Part shown: piece after piece, positions 26,338 through 33,837 of the stretch
Numbering within the stretch: position 1 is the first letter of the stretch
Layout: each line of letters opens with the position of its first letter
Assembly: GCA_017462015.1 (NCBI GenBank)
Contig: JAFTRX010000128.1
Span: forward strand, 1 to 43,601
From: Lentisphaeria bacterium
GTDB lineage: Bacteria > Verrucomicrobiota > Lentisphaeria > Victivallales > Victivallaceae
Direction: 5' to 3'
Length of the DNA: 43,601 bases
Notes under the pieces: generated by a model
Database searches by the model: none
Seen by the model: the letters and a program-made list of their open reading frames with translations, nothing else
What the model was told of the DNA's origin: nothing
Made by a program: the position numbers and the translations under genes

Positions 26338-26365
26338 TTGTAGAATATAATACAAGTATTATATT
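26338..26365. promoter_or_regulatory. Operator-like palindrome spanning divergent promoters
   Basis: The 22-bp sequence 26344-26365 is a perfect inverted repeat with 10-bp arms (AATATAATAC and GTATTATATT) around AA. On the + strand, TTGTAG (26338-26343), a 16-bp spacer and TATATT (26360-26365) form a candidate promoter for the ExbB gene, with the palindrome filling spacer and -10. By symmetry the minus strand also reads TATATT at 26349-26344, with a weak TTTATA upstream, for the ROK operon. This is what a repressor site controlling both directions would look like. Confidence 0.55.
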
Positions 26366-26429
26366 TTATAAAGAGCCAATTCCGGAAATTATTCATTTTT
26401 TTTCAATACAGAAAGGTTTTTTTCATAAA

Positions 26430-27212
26430 ATGACAAGTTTACTCATCCTGGCGGCAGAAACTCCCGGAGCATATTATGCCTATCAGAACAGTGATGCCCT
26501 GGGCAAAGCTATCGTGATCTTCCTGATTCTGGTCGGCAGTGTCGTCACCTGGACTGTAATGATCGATAAAACCATTTCTTTGTATCGGGCAAAGCGGCTC
26601 AGCAACCGTTTTGATGCCCTTTTCCGTGAGTTCGGCGAAGAGAACATGATGTCGGCACAGCTGATCCGGGAGGCGGAATACAACTCCGGTCCCGTGGCAG
26701 CGATATACTCTGCCGGGATGGAAAAACTTCTGGACTTTTACGCGATGGAAGCGGAAAAAAGCGGTGAATATTCTCCGCGCGGTGTTCCTAAAGTGTGCAA
26801 ACTTTCCGATGCTCAATACAACGCCGTTGAAGCGGTATTGGAACGCGAAGTATCTTCCCAGCTCAAGGAACTTGAGACCCGTATCGGTTTGCTTGCCACT
26901 ATGGTAAGTCTCAGTCCGTTCTGCGGTCTGTTCGGTACGGTGTGGGGTGTTATGATGGCGTTCTGCGGTATTGCCGCTGCCGGAAAAGCTGACTTTATGG
27001 CGTTGGCGCCGGGTGTGGCGGGTGCGCTGTTGACCACGGTTGCCGGACTGGTCGTGGCGATTCCGGCTCTTATCGGTTACAACTGGCTTACAGCGGTGAT
27101 CCGTCAGCTTACGGTGCAGATGGACAATTTCACCGAAGAATTTCTGGTTGCAGTTAAGCTTTCCCAGCTTAAAGTCGGCTCCAGAAAAGACAATTTGGCA
27201 GAAAGAGAGTAA
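26430..27212 (+). CDS. MotA/TolQ/ExbB-family proton channel protein
   Basis: A 260-residue inner-membrane protein of the TolQ/ExbB family. One helix lies near residues 27-47 (KAIVIFLILVGSVVTWTVMI); a long cytoplasmic region follows; the paired helices near 155-180 (SLSPFCGLFGTVWGVMMAF) and 190-215 (GVAGALLTTVAGLVVAIPAL) carry the conserved small-residue and Thr pattern of the proton path. It acts with the ExbD/TolR and TonB/TolA-type partners directly downstream to couple proton motive force to the outer membrane. Whether this set serves TonB-type transport or Tol-Pal cannot be told from sequence; no tolB or pal is nearby. Confidence 0.92.
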   Translation: MTSLLILAAETPGAYYAYQNSDALGKAIVIFLILVGSVVTWTVMIDKTISLYRAKRLSNRFDALFREFGEENMMSAQLIREAEYNSGPVAAIYSAGMEKLLDFYAMEAEKSGEYSPRGVPKVCKLSDAQYNAVEAVLEREVSSQLKELETRIGLLATMVSLSPFCGLFGTVWGVMMAFCGIAAAGKADFMALAPGVAGALLTTVAGLVVAIPALIGYNWLTAVIRQLTVQMDNFTEEFLVAVKLSQLKVGSRKDNLAERE

Positions 27213-27215
27213 ATC

Positions 27216-27632
27216 ATGCGCCGCCGCCGAAACCGCACTTCGATGGCAGCGATGGATCAGATCAACGTCACGCCATTGCTCGACCTCACATTTCTGCTGT
27301 TGATCGCCTTTATGATAACTATGCCGCTGATGGAATACGGTACCAGTATCAAGCCGCCGGAGATGAACAGCGAAAAACTGCCGGAAGAAAACTTTGTCAG
27401 TGTCACCTTGACCAAAGAAGGAACCTACATGGTCGACCGGGATGCCGTCTCTAAAAAAGAATTGGTATCCAAACTTGAAGAACTGAGCCGCAAAACTCCG
27501 AAACCGCAACTGCTCATCCGCGGTGACGGCAGCCGTTCTTATAACGACGTTATCGAACTTCTGGCTCTGGCGCGCCGTTCCGGTTTTGCCGATGCCACTT
27601 TAGTAACACAGGCTGAATCAACAAACGAGTAA
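27216..27632 (+). CDS. ExbD/TolR-family biopolymer transport protein
   Basis: A 138-residue protein with an N-terminal Arg-rich tail, one transmembrane helix and a periplasmic domain. The hallmark INVTPLLDLTFLLLIAFM contains D23, the essential protonatable Asp. The periplasmic part ends with the family pattern RGDGSRSYNDVIELLALAR. It starts three bases after the ExbB-type gene and eight bases before the TonB-type gene, so the three are one unit. Confidence 0.94.
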   Translation: MRRRRNRTSMAAMDQINVTPLLDLTFLLLIAFMITMPLMEYGTSIKPPEMNSEKLPEENFVSVTLTKEGTYMVDRDAVSKKELVSKLEELSRKTPKPQLLIRGDGSRSYNDVIELLALARRSGFADATLVTQAESTNE

Positions 27633-27640
27633 AAACGTCT

Positions 27641-28663
27641 ATGGAATTCCGGGATAAAAAGTTTTCTCTCAGACGATTCAGCACTCTGTTGGTCGTTCTG
27701 TCTGTCCACCTCGGCGGAATATTTATTCCGCTGGGGCTGGCATATTTTATCCCGCAGGAGCCGAAACCGATTCCGTTCCGGGTGAAACTTGGCGGCGATG
27801 AGCCTTCTCACGCCCCCGAACTGGGACCACCGGAACGGCGGCCGCCGTCAGTTGATCCCGGTGGCGGAACACCTCCACCGCCTCCTCCGCCGGAAGACCC
27901 CGTGCCGTCACCTCCTCCTGTGTCGCCACCTAAAGTGCCTCCGACTCCTCCACCGCCCCCGCCGCAGGAGAAGCCGGTAAAACCTGTTGTCCCCAAACCG
28001 GACATCAAAAAAATTCAGGCGCAGAAAAAACGGCAGGAACAAGCCCGCCGGAAAAAACTTCTGGAACAAAAGAAGCGCAAAGAACAGGAACGCCGCAAAA
28101 AACTTCTGGAACAGAAAAAACGGCAGGAACAAGCCCGCAGAAAAAAACTTCTGGAACAGAAAAAACGTGAAGAGCAAGCCCGCCGCCGCGCCGACTGGCT
28201 CCGCCGTCAGGCTGAAAAGCGTAAACGCGAACAGCAGCAGGTTCATCACGACAACCGCTGGGATAACTGGGACCCGAACAAAACCCCCGGCGGCGGCAGC
28301 AACTTCAATAAAAACGTTCGCATCGGTTCCCGCGACCGCGGACAGGCGATCGGACCTGTCGATGGACGTACCCCTGCCGGTGGTGCAACGGAAGATGTGG
28401 AAAAGTACTGGGGCCGTATTCAGGAATTCTTTTACGAAAGATGGAACGCTCCTGCCGGTATCTTTGTAACTGCTGAAACTGCCGTCACCATCGAAGTGAC
28501 CTTTGACCGGCGCGGCAGGGTGTTGAGCAAGCGTATCATCAAACGCAGTCCCAACGCTGCCGTAAACCAGTCTGCTCAGGTGATGCTGGATAAACTTGAC
28601 TATATTCCAACGCCGCCTGCCGGGGTGGGTTCGTCGTTCAAACTGAATCTGGTTTCTCAATAA
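27641..28663 (+). CDS. TonB/TolA-type energy transducer with Pro-rich and coiled-coil spacer
   Basis: A 340-residue protein anchored by one helix near residues 10-34. Residues about 50-120 are very Pro-rich; residues about 120-195 are a charged Lys/Arg/Gln/Glu helix made of near-identical 15-residue units (QKKRQEQARRKKLLE). The C-terminal domain (about 245-340), ending VTIEVTFDRRGRVLSKRIIK...SSFKLNLVSQ, is TonB-like. The Pro-rich part is TonB-like while the charged helix is TolA-like, so it mixes the two. It should contact outer-membrane partners. The next gene, a glycosidase, begins only 29 bp downstream. Confidence 0.88.
   Translation: MEFRDKKFSLRRFSTLLVVLSVHLGGIFIPLGLAYFIPQEPKPIPFRVKLGGDEPSHAPELGPPERRPPSVDPGGGTPPPPPPPEDPVPSPPPVSPPKVPPTPPPPPPQEKPVKPVVPKPDIKKIQAQKKRQEQARRKKLLEQKKRKEQERRKKLLEQKKRQEQARRKKLLEQKKREEQARRRADWLRRQAEKRKREQQQVHHDNRWDNWDPNKTPGGGSNFNKNVRIGSRDRGQAIGPVDGRTPAGGATEDVEKYWGRIQEFFYERWNAPAGIFVTAETAVTIEVTFDRRGRVLSKRIIKRSPNAAVNQSAQVMLDKLDYIPTPPAGVGSSFKLNLVSQ
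28022..28189 (+). repeat. 45-bp coding tandem repeat, about 3.7 units
   Basis: Four consecutive in-frame units in the TonB/TolA-type gene start at 28022, 28067, 28112 and 28157, each encoding the 15-residue helix unit; the last is partial. Codons are nearly identical, indicating recent duplication or gene conversion. Confidence 0.85.
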
Positions 28664-28692
28664 ATACGTCAATAAATCAAGGAGATGTCATT

Positions 28693-30036
28693 ATGCCGCA
28701 AGTTGATGTTTCATGGAACACCGCCAAAAAAACCGGAACCGCCATCCGCAAACTCAACGGCGGTAACCTCGCCCCGTTCATCGCCAATGAAAATGCCGGA
28801 TGGAACATCCGTAAAAGTTTCAAGGAACTCAATCTCGCCTTTGCCCGGCTTCATGATTCCCCGCTCTCCAATCCCGGCTGCCGTCTGGTCGACATCAGCC
28901 ATATCTTTCCGCTGCCGCATCTGGACGAAAATGATTGCCGCAACTACGATTTCAGTTATACCGATGACTACATCCGCAACTGCATCGAAGGTTCCGATAC
29001 CCCCATTTATTACCGGCTCGGCGAATCCATCGACCACTCCGTGCGGAAATACAAGACTGATCCCCCTGCCGACGTGGACAAGTGGATCAATATCTGTTCC
29101 AACATCATCCGCCATTATACCGAAGGATTGTGGAACGGGTTCAAATTCAACATCAAATACTGGGAGATCTGGAACGAACCCGATGCCAAAGAGTTCAAAA
29201 TGTGGCGCGGCACTCTGGCGCAGTTCAATGAGTTTTATGTGAAAGTTGCAACGGAACTCAAAAAGCGCTTTCCCCATCTGATGATCGGCGGTCCGGCGCA
29301 CACCAAGTTCAACGAAATAAATGTCGAGTTCGTCAAACACTGTGCCGCCAATAAAGCGCCGCTGGACTTTTACAGTTACCACTGTTACTCCCCCGATCCC
29401 TACGGCTGGATCCAGGAAACTCCGGCTCTGGTCAGAAAACTTCTCGATGAAAACGGCTACACCAACACCGAAATACACCTCAATGAGTGGCACTATTTCC
29501 CCGGCGAATGGGCGCGGCTCCGCAACGACCCCGTGTACAAAGATCACATGTACAACGACGAAATGAAAGGTATGGACAGTGCCGCATTTCTCACTACCGT
29601 TATGGCGCTCTGGCAGGATACTCCGCTGGATTACGGCGCTTATTACACCTGTATCGGCAACGCCTGGGGATGTTACAAAACCGGCGGCAACATCAAAACT
29701 CCGTCGTGGTACGGTTTGAAAGCATTCGGAGATATCGTCCGCTATCCGGTTCGGCTGAAAGCTTCCAGTTCCATGAAGGAGGTGACTGTCCTTGCCGGAG
29801 AAAATGAAAACGGCGACAAAGCGATGCTGTTGTCTGCATTCAAGACCAGACCTCTGGATGTCGAAGTCCAGTGCGATATCCCCGTCTCTGCCGGTAATTG
29901 TCAAGTCCTCCTGCTGGACAATGACCATCAGCTCACTCCGGTCGAAGAGGTGACCTTTGAAGATAACAAAATCAAGTTCTCCTTCATCGCCCACTCCGCT
30001 TGCGCTTTGATAAAACTCTCTTCGATGACAAAATAA
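28693..30036 (+). CDS. GH39-like glycoside hydrolase
   Basis: A 447-residue (beta/alpha)8 glycosidase. The acid/base Glu is E162 in YWEIWNEPD and the nucleophile is probably E265 in EIHLNEWHYFPGEW, the clan GH-A pattern seen in GH39 beta-xylosidases and alpha-L-iduronidases. A C-terminal beta domain (about 350-447) follows. No signal peptide is present, so it should act in the cytoplasm on imported oligosaccharides. AAGGAG lies upstream of ATG 28693. It starts 29 bp after the TonB-type gene and heads a string of carbohydrate-active genes. Exact substrate is not predictable. Confidence 0.82.
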   Translation: MPQVDVSWNTAKKTGTAIRKLNGGNLAPFIANENAGWNIRKSFKELNLAFARLHDSPLSNPGCRLVDISHIFPLPHLDENDCRNYDFSYTDDYIRNCIEGSDTPIYYRLGESIDHSVRKYKTDPPADVDKWINICSNIIRHYTEGLWNGFKFNIKYWEIWNEPDAKEFKMWRGTLAQFNEFYVKVATELKKRFPHLMIGGPAHTKFNEINVEFVKHCAANKAPLDFYSYHCYSPDPYGWIQETPALVRKLLDENGYTNTEIHLNEWHYFPGEWARLRNDPVYKDHMYNDEMKGMDSAAFLTTVMALWQDTPLDYGAYYTCIGNAWGCYKTGGNIKTPSWYGLKAFGDIVRYPVRLKASSSMKEVTVLAGENENGDKAMLLSAFKTRPLDVEVQCDIPVSAGNCQVLLLDNDHQLTPVEEVTFEDNKIKFSFIAHSACALIKLSSMTK

Positions 30037-30052
30037 TTCAGAGGAATATGAG

Positions 30053-31732
30053 ATGGCTGATGACACTTTGAAATTTCCCGGTTATCTGATGGGAGACCCG
30101 GAACCGTGCTGGACCGGGTTTCCCCAAACGGACAGCGTTTACGATCTGGGTTCCAAACGCGAACTCTTTGTCGATGACTTTTTTATCCGCGATCTTGCCG
30201 GTGATGTCAGCAGACGCGTTCACAAACTCATTCCGGATGAAGTCGTACTCACGCTCGATGAACCGCATGAATTTACCAACAACTCCGGATGTTATAACTC
30301 GCTGCTTTATGACGGCAAACGCTATTTGTACTATTACCGCGCCCATGCCAGATTCGGCTCTCCTTCCGATCCGGAGGGCAACATGGAATTTATTTTTTGC
30401 GTTGCCGAAAGTTATGACGGCATAAATTTTCAACGCTGTCAGGTCAATCTGCATAAAAGCGGTTACAATGTCGTTCTGGACAACGAGATGACCGCCCCGC
30501 TGGTCGGAGATTCCAAAAAGAACCACTGCCCCGGTGTGACCGTTGCTTTTTACGACACCAACCCCGCCTGTCCGGAAAATGAACGTTACAAACTCATCGT
30601 CACGCAGGAGGGCATCCGCAACGGCGCACTGTATCTGTTCGTTTCCGCCGACGGCTTTGACTTCAAGCAGAAGACCGGACGCTTCAATTTGGGCAAATGC
30701 AGCGGCTACGACTCGCCCAATCAGGCTTTTTATGATGCCAATATCGGCAAATACCGCCTTTATCACCGGGGGTTCCGCAGTGACGGCGGAACGTGGAAAC
30801 GGACGATCATGACCCATGTCACGGAGGATTTCATCACCTTCACCCAACAGGCGTGGCTGAAGTTCGATGCCGGATTTGATGCCCTCTTTGCTCAGGGACA
30901 GGAACTTTACACCAACGGTATCCGTCCCTACTTCCGCGCGCCGCATATTTTGCTCGGATTCCCGATGCGTTATGTCGATGGTTCCATGACTCCGGGAATG
31001 CATCTGCCCTCACCATACTGGGAGGAACATCACAACACCGATTACGATGGCGAATGGAACAGCCGCATTTTTTCTCGCCCCAATCTGGCGATCCGCAAAT
31101 TTCATGTGAAAAAACAGATGCGTTACGCGCTCGCCGCCACAGATACCGTTTTGCTTGCCAGCCGGGACGGCGTGAATTTTCAGGGAACGCAGGAAAGTAT
31201 CCTCACTCCGCCGCCGCAGGATGACTCCTGGTTTTACGGTGCGGGAACTGTGGCTGTCGGCATGGCGGTCACCAAATCAAAATTCGCTCACGGCGCGCCG
31301 GATGAACTCTCTTTCTACTCTCCGGAATGTTGCTGGGGCGAAGGTGCCGCCCGCATCCGCCGTTACCACATCCGCATGGACGGTTTTGTTTCGCTGCACT
31401 TTGCCGCGACCGGCGGGGAGTTGACGACTCCGCGTTTCACCTTTACCGGCGGCAGGCTGAGTTTGAATATCGCCACCGGCGCATTCGGAAACTTTACTGC
31501 TGAGTTCCGCGATGAAAACGGTACTCCCATTCCCGGTTACACCTTTGCCGACAGTCTCCCGGAGATCGGTGATGATATTGAAATGATCGCCCGCTGGAAA
31601 AAGTGCGGGCCGGATCTGCGGCCGCTGGAAGGGAAACCAGTTCAACTGGCGATCCGGGCAAAGAACGCCGACCTTTACAGTCTCGCCTTTGTCCCCTATC
31701 AGGATGATCCGGAACTGCCGCCATATAAGTAA
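30053..31732 (+). CDS. Beta-propeller glycosidase-like protein (cytoplasmic paralogue)
   Basis: A 559-residue protein with repeated beta-strand segments such as YNSLLYDGKRYLYYYRAHA and LYLFVSADGFDFKQKTGRFN, resembling GH32/GH43-type five-bladed propellers; I cannot assign catalytic residues. It is closely similar over its whole length to the protein at 33838-35556, sharing for example RRYHIRMDGFVSL and FYDTNPACPENERYK. Unlike that paralogue it lacks a signal peptide and has a 30-residue polar N-terminal extension. Starts 16 bp after the GH39-like gene. Function: probable glycan hydrolysis or binding, inferred from fold and context. Confidence 0.75.
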   Translation: MADDTLKFPGYLMGDPEPCWTGFPQTDSVYDLGSKRELFVDDFFIRDLAGDVSRRVHKLIPDEVVLTLDEPHEFTNNSGCYNSLLYDGKRYLYYYRAHARFGSPSDPEGNMEFIFCVAESYDGINFQRCQVNLHKSGYNVVLDNEMTAPLVGDSKKNHCPGVTVAFYDTNPACPENERYKLIVTQEGIRNGALYLFVSADGFDFKQKTGRFNLGKCSGYDSPNQAFYDANIGKYRLYHRGFRSDGGTWKRTIMTHVTEDFITFTQQAWLKFDAGFDALFAQGQELYTNGIRPYFRAPHILLGFPMRYVDGSMTPGMHLPSPYWEEHHNTDYDGEWNSRIFSRPNLAIRKFHVKKQMRYALAATDTVLLASRDGVNFQGTQESILTPPPQDDSWFYGAGTVAVGMAVTKSKFAHGAPDELSFYSPECCWGEGAARIRRYHIRMDGFVSLHFAATGGELTTPRFTFTGGRLSLNIATGAFGNFTAEFRDENGTPIPGYTFADSLPEIGDDIEMIARWKKCGPDLRPLEGKPVQLAIRAKNADLYSLAFVPYQDDPELPPYK

Positions 31733-31759
31733 CACAACATCAAACATAAAGGAAACTGT

Positions 31760-32908
31760 ATGAAAAAATTGCATCTACTTGGGACATTGGTTTTATTACC
31801 GCTGTTATGGTTCAACTCCGCTCAAGCTGCAGAAAAGAAAAAGGTCAGAAAAAATATGGAACATATTCTCAAACACGCCAATCCGGGTAATCCCCGCAAC
31901 TCCGAAGGTTCATTTGTCAAACTCGCTGACGGCACACTTTATTTTGCCTACTCCCGCTATAACGGAACTTCCGGAAACGACCACGCTTCCGCCGATATCG
32001 CCGCCATTGTCTCCAAGGATAACGGAAAAACCTGGAGCGAACCCTTTATCGTATTGAAAAACACTTCAATGAATCTGATGTCCGTCTCGCTTCTGCGTTT
32101 GCAGAACGGTCGGATCGCCATGGTTTATCTGGAAAAATCTGCCATTCCCGGCTGGAAAAACTTTGTCGACTGCCGCCCGAAAATCATCTTTTCCGACGAT
32201 GAAACTGTCTCGTGGAGCAAACCGGTCGAAATTGCAAATGTGCCGCCTGCGTATTTTGTGGTCAACAACGACCGCCTTATCCAGCTCAAAAGCGGCAGAT
32301 TGATCATCCCCGCTTCCCATCATCAATACGATGACGGCAAACTCGGTGACGGTATCCTCAAATTTTTCATCTCCGATGACAACGGGTCATCCTGGCACAC
32401 TGCAAAAGATTACATCTATCCGGTTCCGCGCATGTCCCGTGGTTTTATGGAACCGGGCGTAGTTGAATTGAGTGACAATCAGGTGATGTGCTTCATCCGT
32501 ACCGCTGCCGGATGCCAATATAAAGCCTTTTCACACGATGGCGGTGAAAGCTGGACAACGGCGATTCCTGCGCCCGAATTCATCTCTCCTGAATCTCCGA
32601 TGTCGATCAAACGCAACCCTGCATCCGGCAAACTCTACGCCGTCTGGAACGATTACAATGCCCTCCGCAGTGTCCGCATCTCCCATCCCCGCTGGACCCG
32701 CACGCCGCTGGTTCTGGCAGAAAGTTCCGACAATGGAGTTACCTGGAAAAATCACCGTATTTTGGAGGATTCCCCCACCAACGGTTATTGTTACATCGCC
32801 ATGTTTTTCAATGGCAGTCAGCTCCATCTCGGCTACTGCTGCGGCGGCGAACCCGATTGCACCGGCACCTTGCAGGAGACCAAACTTTGTGTTGTAAACG
32901 TGGATTGA
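31760..32908 (+). CDS. Secreted BNR-repeat sialidase-like protein
   Basis: A 382-residue protein with a clear signal peptide (hydrophobic stretch LLGTLVLLPLLWF, cleavage likely after AQA). Four Asp-box motifs (S-x-D-x-G-x-T-W type) are visible: SKDNGKTWSEP, SDDNGSSWHTA, SHDGGESWTTA and SSDNGVTWKNH, spaced as in six-bladed sialidase propellers. The classical FRIP arginine motif is not obvious, so a true sialidase activity is uncertain; many such proteins in this phylum cleave other acidic or neutral glycans. It lies in the glycosidase string with 27 and 9 bp spacers. Confidence 0.8.
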   Translation: MKKLHLLGTLVLLPLLWFNSAQAAEKKKVRKNMEHILKHANPGNPRNSEGSFVKLADGTLYFAYSRYNGTSGNDHASADIAAIVSKDNGKTWSEPFIVLKNTSMNLMSVSLLRLQNGRIAMVYLEKSAIPGWKNFVDCRPKIIFSDDETVSWSKPVEIANVPPAYFVVNNDRLIQLKSGRLIIPASHHQYDDGKLGDGILKFFISDDNGSSWHTAKDYIYPVPRMSRGFMEPGVVELSDNQVMCFIRTAAGCQYKAFSHDGGESWTTAIPAPEFISPESPMSIKRNPASGKLYAVWNDYNALRSVRISHPRWTRTPLVLAESSDNGVTWKNHRILEDSPTNGYCYIAMFFNGSQLHLGYCCGGEPDCTGTLQETKLCVVNVD

Positions 32909-32917
32909 GGTATTATT

Positions 32918-33628
32918 ATGACACAGGCACAAATTGATCTTGAAAAGATTTCCACACACTTGAGTTCCCGTATTTCTGCATCCTGGACATGGCTCTTTTA
33001 CGGAGATTCCATCACCCACGGCATCCTTCACACTCACGGTTTCCGCGCATTCCCGGAAATATTTGCTGAACGCCTCCGCTGGGAGAAGAATTTTCGCTAT
33101 GACATAGTCATCAACACCGGTATCAGCGGACAGACCACCGTTCAGCTCCTGGATGAGAAGCGTTATGACTGGCGCGTGCGCCGTTTCAAACCGGATGCGG
33201 TATTCATCCTCATCGGTATCAACGATATCGTCAAATTGAAGGACAGCACCGTGTTCCACGACAATTTGCTGAAACTTGTCCGTATCGTCCGCGCCGACGG
33301 TGCCATACCCATTCTGCAAACCTACGGCAATATCCTCCGGGTCCCGGAAAACGCCAACTACATGTACCGCTACGAAAAACTGCCGGAGTACAATCAGGTC
33401 ATCCGCCAAATCGCCGCCGATGAATCGATCATCCTCGTTGACCACGAAAAATACTGGAGCGCCAACGCTCCGGATGAGCGATCTTTGAAACTCTGGATGG
33501 GCGAAGCCATCCACCCCGGCGGCAAAGGACACCTCGAAATGGCAAAACTGATCTTCCAAACCCTGAATATTTATGACCCGGAGTGCTCATGCTGCAATCC
33601 GGTCGGCACGCCGTGGTCGCTCCAGTAA
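32918..33628 (+). CDS. SGNH/GDSL-family hydrolase
   Basis: A 236-residue esterase-fold protein without signal peptide. Block I is LFYGDSITHG with nucleophile S31; block II includes NTGISGQTT; block III IGINDIV carries the Asn; block V is EAIHPGGKGH with the catalytic His, but the usual Asp three residues before His is Glu. Likely removes acetyl or other ester groups from polysaccharide fragments, inferred from neighbours. The C-terminus is Cys-rich (DPECSCCNP). It is the last gene of the first glycosidase string and is followed by a repeat-containing spacer. Confidence 0.83.
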   Translation: MTQAQIDLEKISTHLSSRISASWTWLFYGDSITHGILHTHGFRAFPEIFAERLRWEKNFRYDIVINTGISGQTTVQLLDEKRYDWRVRRFKPDAVFILIGINDIVKLKDSTVFHDNLLKLVRIVRADGAIPILQTYGNILRVPENANYMYRYEKLPEYNQVIRQIAADESIILVDHEKYWSANAPDERSLKLWMGEAIHPGGKGHLEMAKLIFQTLNIYDPECSCCNPVGTPWSLQ

Positions 33629-33837
33629 ACTGGTGTTGTCTCATTTTTTGTGAGAAATCTAAACTGCGGCGGAGAAGAGTGGGAAATCTTGCTCCTGTCC
33701 TCCGCAGCCGTCAAGGCGAAGGAGGATGCCGCACGATCCATCCGCCGATTGCAAACGACTGTTTTTATTCTTGACAAAAGAATATTCAGTTTCACAAAAT
33801 TTGGGACATTAACAATAAACTATATGAGGTTGTTTTT
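33629..33837 (+). repeat. Intergenic dispersed-repeat fragment with putative promoter
   Basis: Bases 33640-33760 share pieces with two other spacers: TTGTCTCATTTTTTGTGAGA resembles 43292-43311, and CACGATCCATCCGCCG (33733-33748) is identical to the reverse complement of 37724-37739. The remainder holds a candidate promoter, TTGACA (33771-33776) with a weak CAAAAT (33795-33800, 18-bp spacer), before the secreted propeller gene. No gene is seen. Confidence 0.6.

Noticed and set aside
27850-28200. Low-complexity Pro- and Lys/Arg-rich sequence as a possible non-coding repeat
   Set aside because: It is in frame within a TonB/TolA-type gene with normal start, membrane helix and C-terminal domain.
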